Of a stretch of 64,000 nt of DNA, positions 61,069-64,000 are shown piece by piece; positions within the stretch are counted from its first letter, which is position 1; every line of letters begins with the position of its first letter. Position numbers and translations under genes: made by a program. This DNA comes from Verrucomicrobiota bacterium. GTDB taxonomy: Bacteria > Verrucomicrobiota > Verrucomicrobiia > Opitutales > Opitutaceae. The stretch covers positions 58,512-122,511 of the forward strand of contig JAQGOP010000038.1 of NCBI GenBank assembly GCA_028293545.1, in the 5' to 3' direction. Under the pieces are notes generated by a model. It was not told where the DNA came from and did not search any database. It saw nothing but the letters and a program-made list of their open reading frames with translations.

Positions 61069-62310
61069 TCAATGCTTGGGCGCCGATCCGCTCGACGGAA
61101 TGCCCGTGTCTCCCGCGACGCGTTTTCCCTCAAGGATATAAGTCCGCACGAGGCCCAAGCCCTTGCAGTCGACCTCGCCGCGTTCCGTCAGGATGAACTT
61201 GTCCTTCAGCATTTCCGCCGTGTCCGCCGGCAGGTGAACCCGGTTGGGCAAGCCCGAGGATTGCATCCGGCTCGCGAGATTCACGGCGGCGCCCCAGAGG
61301 TCGTAGGTAAATTTTTTCCGACCGATGACCCCGGCGATCACCGGCCCGGCGTTCAAACCGATGCGTAGCGCAAACTCGGTCCCGTGCTCACGATTCAGGT
61401 CGGTCAGCGCCGTCAGCATCTCCAGCGCCATCTCCGCCACGGCTTCGACATGGTTCGGCCGCAGTTCCGGCATGCCGCCGACGACCATGTAGCTGTCGCC
61501 GATGGTCTTGATTTTTTCGAGCCCGTGACGCTCCGCGATCTGGTCAAAGCGTGAAAACAAATCGTTGAGCAGCGCCACCAGTTTCTCGGGATCCGTGCGA
61601 TTGGCGAAACTGGTGAACCCGATCAAGTCCGCGAAAAGCACCGTCACGCTCGCAAAGCGTTCCGCGATGGTATGATCGCCCTGCTTGAGCCGTTCCGCGA
61701 TCGCGAGCGGGAGGATGTTCAGCAGCAGGCGCTCCGATTTTTCCTTCTCGAATTCCAGCAGCTCCTTTTCCAGCTGTGCCTCCATCAGGCGCAGGCGCTC
61801 CAGGTCGCGCAGGCGCTTCCGCTCGAGCGACGCCGTCACGCGTGCCCGCAGCAGCACCGGATGCACCGGCTTCGGCAAAAAATCCTCCGCGCCCAACTCG
61901 ATGCATCGCACCACCGCCTCCAATTGATCCAGTCCCGACGCGACGATGACCGGCAGATGCCGGCGAAATGGATCGCTCTTCAATTTCGCCAGGACCGCGT
62001 AGCCGTCGAGCCGCGGCATCTCGATATCGAGCACGATCAGGTCGAATTCCTTCTCCTGCAGCAGGTCGAGCGCCGCCTGTCCATCCCGGGCCTCGGAGAT
62101 ATTCTCGTAGCCCAAGTCCCGGAGCGTGAGCACCAGCACTTCGCGCAAGCTGTCCGAATCGTCGACCACGAGGATGGACGCGCGCTTGCCCGCGGTATCC
62201 GTTTTCGCCCGGGCCAATTGCAGGGTCTGCGGCGGCGTCAACTTGCCGCTTTTCACCGTCCGAATCATCTCGAAGGTACGTGCCTCATCGGGAGGGCCGG
62301 ACAATTTCAT
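61069..62310 (-). CDS. Receiver-adenylate cyclase (class III) protein
   Basis: A 413-residue two-domain protein. Residues about 44-160 are a receiver domain (SILVVDDSDSLREVLVL, acceptor Asp95 in LIVLDIEMPRLDGY). A coiled coil (about 160-200) leads to a class III cyclase (about 215-405). Its metal-binding acids are Asp228 (VLFADLIGFTSF) and Asp272 (KTIGDSYM), the base-specificity residues Lys268 and Asp337 (YDLWGAAVNLASRM) point to ATP, and transition-state Asn344 and Arg348 are present. So phosphorylation probably controls cAMP production. In-frame ATGs at 62334 and 62364 are alternative starts. Confidence 0.88.
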   Translation of the reverse strand: MKLSGPPDEARTFEMIRTVKSGKLTPPQTLQLARAKTDTAGKRASILVVDDSDSLREVLVLTLRDLGYENISEARDGQAALDLLQEKEFDLIVLDIEMPRLDGYAVLAKLKSDPFRRHLPVIVASGLDQLEAVVRCIELGAEDFLPKPVHPVLLRARVTASLERKRLRDLERLRLMEAQLEKELLEFEKEKSERLLLNILPLAIAERLKQGDHTIAERFASVTVLFADLIGFTSFANRTDPEKLVALLNDLFSRFDQIAERHGLEKIKTIGDSYMVVGGMPELRPNHVEAVAEMALEMLTALTDLNREHGTEFALRIGLNAGPVIAGVIGRKKFTYDLWGAAVNLASRMQSSGLPNRVHLPADTAEMLKDKFILTERGEVDCKGLGLVRTYILEGKRVAGDTGIPSSGSAPKH

Positions 62311-62606
62311 GACCGAGAGTGGCCGCTCTAACATTTCTTGGCAATCCCGCTTCGCAAAACTCACGACCGAAGGATTTCGCGCGCGTGCCGGCGCGGCTGA
62401 ATGTCACTCATAGCCGATTTTCTCGCGAAGCCCGCCACCAAGCCCCGGAATTTTTCCGGGCGCAAAAAAAGCGCAGGGTTTTCGGGACTGCGAACGAGAT
62501 TTGGGCGCGCTGATCCGCGCGCGGAACCCTCGATTCGCAGCCCCGGAAACTTGCGCCTCCTTGCGGCCTACACTCCGGTGCTTGGGATTTTCTACCGGGT
62601 GTTTTC

Positions 62607-62879
62607 TCAGTGCTCGCTGCCCGGCGAGCGTGCGGGGCCGGGGCTGGTGATGCCGGGATCGGTTTTCCCCGAGATCGTGTCCTCGTCGATGTCGTCGGTC
62701 CTCGCCCGACGCATGCGCTCGGGATGGTCGTCCTTCAATGTCTCGCTGCCCGCCTGGCGGGTCGCCTTCGGGTCCGGCGCGGGGAAATCCTTTTCCGTCG
62801 AAGCCGGCGAAGTCAGCGGTACCTCGGGCGGGCGGGGAGTTTTGTCGTTGCGAACATTCGAAGTGGGTTTGGCAGACAT
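62607..62879 (-). CDS. Small disordered acidic/basic protein of unknown function
   Basis: A 90-residue protein rich in Pro, Asp, Lys, Ser and Thr, with no hydrophobic core and so likely disordered. A charged block HPERMRRARTDDIDEDTISG is the most distinctive part. The start is unusually well supported: an AAGGAG ribosome binding site (62890-62885 on the minus strand) sits 5 bp before the ATG. No family is recognised. The 240 bp between this gene and the cyclase contain a short CCCGGA/TCCGGG stem next to a run of A and nothing else visible. Confidence 0.65.
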   Translation of the reverse strand: MSAKPTSNVRNDKTPRPPEVPLTSPASTEKDFPAPDPKATRQAGSETLKDDHPERMRRARTDDIDEDTISGKTDPGITSPGPARSPGSEH

Positions 62880-62973
62880 ATCATCTCCTTTGGTTGAGGT
62901 TTTCTAAACGTTTCAACCGCAGGGACAGCTTTCCGTCGCGAGCGTTCACCCGCGGGGAAGACAATTTACACGC

Positions 62974-63858
62974 TTACACCGGGCGAAAATCCCGCGCGAT
63001 TTGCACCAGCTTGTCGTGGGGCACATCCGCCTCGGCCGCATACGTCGGCCAAGCCGCCACCGCCGCGTTGACCTGCTCCAGGATCGCCTTCGCCCGCGGC
63101 ACCAGGAAACGATCCGCCACCGCAAGCAGGTCAGCGCGCGCGATCTCGTCGAATTTTCCGTTCACGCTCATCAGGTGCTGGTCCACCCACGCACTTCGCG
63201 GGTTGAACGCGTGGGTCACATCATACGCCGGCGCGATCTCCCACCCCGCGCCCTGCTTCAGCCGGAACGCGAAATTCTTGGTATGATCGTCGCAGTTGCG
63301 CGCGACCACGTTGAACGCCATCCGGCGAAACGCCTCCGCCAAGGCCGCGTCGTCGAGGCCCAGGCTGCGCAGCGTGAGGAAATACTGTTCGTACGCATGC
63401 GTGGCGCGCTGCCTGTAGTCGAGATGCTGCATCCCACACAGCGACTGCACGTGGTGCTTCCGGTTGCCGTCGCGATCGAAGCGGCGGGTCATGAAATGCG
63501 CGCGCCCGTTTTCCTTCAGCAAGCGGCACGGCGACATCGCCATCCCCGCCCCTCGCGTCGCCATCAGATGATACGCGTATTCGATCCGCCCATAATCCCC
63601 CGTCGTGCCCAACGCGAAGTCGGGCCCCACCCCGTCAAACTTCAGCAGCCAGTGTTCGAAACCCTCATCCACATCGAACTGGCCGCTGCGAATTTCGCCG
63701 GTCACCGGATGCCACGCGATCACCGCCTTCGCCCGCGCCCCGCCCGCGGAAGTGCCGACGCGGATGATGTTCGCGAGCGCCGCCCGCGCATGCACGTCGC
63801 CTTGGAAATCGCCGTGCATGACGTCGCGCGCGGCTTCCACGAGCGCTTTCATTTCCAA
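62974..63858 (-). CDS. HipA-family kinase, N-terminally cut by a nonsense codon
   Basis: A 294-residue kinase domain of HipA-type toxins, without the usual N-terminal domain. It has the glycine/lysine loop GTSAGGARAKAVIAW, the catalytic loop VVARNCDDHTKNFAF and the metal-binding IAPAYDVTHAF. HipA kinases phosphorylate tRNA synthetases or similar targets and are paired with a HipB antitoxin. The segment that should precede it is present just upstream in the same frame, but a TAA (63903-63901) stops translation. The ATG at 63858 is the first start after that stop; expression from it is uncertain. No hipB gene is in the window. Confidence 0.75.
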   Translation of the reverse strand: MEMKALVEAARDVMHGDFQGDVHARAALANIIRVGTSAGGARAKAVIAWHPVTGEIRSGQFDVDEGFEHWLLKFDGVGPDFALGTTGDYGRIEYAYHLMATRGAGMAMSPCRLLKENGRAHFMTRRFDRDGNRKHHVQSLCGMQHLDYRQRATHAYEQYFLTLRSLGLDDAALAEAFRRMAFNVVARNCDDHTKNFAFRLKQGAGWEIAPAYDVTHAFNPRSAWVDQHLMSVNGKFDEIARADLLAVADRFLVPRAKAILEQVNAAVAAWPTYAAEADVPHDKLVQIARDFRPV

Positions 63859-63900
63859 CGGCTTCTTGCTCTCCGTCGCCGATCCCTGCGCCGGCCGAAT

Positions 63901-64000
63901 TTACTGCGCAGCCAACCCGCGCCGCCCCATGTTCGCGAGGCGATCCAAGGCGGTGATGGAATCCTTTGTCACGCCCCGCTGCCCCATCCAGGCGTTGATC
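63901..64000 (-). pseudogene. N-terminal part of the broken hipA gene (5' end outside window)
   Basis: Read in the same frame as the kinase domain, this stretch encodes INAWMGQRGVTKDSITALDR and then LANMGRRGLAAQ followed by TAA. LANMGRRGL matches the conserved HipA segment that normally reads L..MGRRGMGALEF.P, and the sequence after the stop continues IRPAQ, as expected if a GAA codon had become TAA. So the two pieces are one former gene split by a single base change, rather than two genes. The start lies beyond the end of the window. Confidence 0.75.

Overview
The window is a chromosomal segment from a high-GC, Gram-negative bacterium. The gene repertoire points to Verrucomicrobiota, most likely an Opitutaceae-type lineage: third codon positions are strongly G/C, lipid A and Lpt genes imply an outer membrane, and the mix of families fits that group. 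That placement is inference; no rRNA or tRNA gene was seen to confirm it. Nearly all of the window is ordinary, densely packed coding sequence, with accessory character in a few patches.

Layout. 0.1-4.9 kb: three tandem paralogues of secreted Sel1 / coiled-coil / LysM proteins, the middle one with an internal 516-bp duplication. 5-9.2 kb: secreted cyclophilin, M20 amidohydrolase, a pseudopilin, an NTF2-like protein and an FKBP isomerase. 9.3-16.4 kb: GH20 hexosaminidase, YgjP-type metalloprotease, phosphodiesterase, Y-family polymerase, gamma-glutamyltransferase and a GNAT enzyme. 16.5-20.1 kb: the conserved rpmH-rnpA-yidD-yidC cluster followed by yebC. 20.3-24.0 kb: metX-metW and a class V PLP enzyme. 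24.1-28.9 kb: an ArsR regulator divergent from an RND efflux pair, with a clear palindromic operator. 28.9-33.5 kb: prmB, a rhomboid-like protein with a zinc ribbon, a TPR protein, fdhD and a radical SAM gene. 33.7-34.3 kb: a compact Y1-transposase element with 58-bp inverted ends. 34.5-36.5 kb: a HAD hydrolase and an LptF/LptG permease. 36.8-43.8 kb: an arn operon for L-Ara4N modification of lipid A, in which arnA is split into its two enzymatic halves. 43.9-52.6 kb: holA, ppnP, purB, a phosphofructokinase, a PhyH dioxygenase, cstA and an amidohydrolase. 52.7-54.5 kb: an ArsR-SRPBCC-SRPBCC operon with its operator. 54.6-60.5 kb: a ligase-associated DNA damage response operon whose exonuclease and ATP-dependent ligase are fused into one 905-residue protein. 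60.6-62.3 kb: a lone receiver and a receiver-adenylate cyclase. 62.6-64.0 kb: a small disordered protein and a hipA-type kinase gene broken by an in-frame TAA.

The least expected signal lies between the genes. At least a dozen intergenic spots hold inverted-repeat elements. One family begins with GTAG followed by a GC-rich palindrome, which is the canonical layout of REP sequences handled by REP-associated tyrosine transposases. The TAG in this GTAG head is the actual stop codon of yebC, metW, arsR, the LptF-like permease and holA. Other hairpin families sit directly at or across gene ends, including one that supplies the C-terminus of the Y-family polymerase. These elements, the split arn operon, the exonuclease-ligase fusion and the broken hipA are the points most worth following up.
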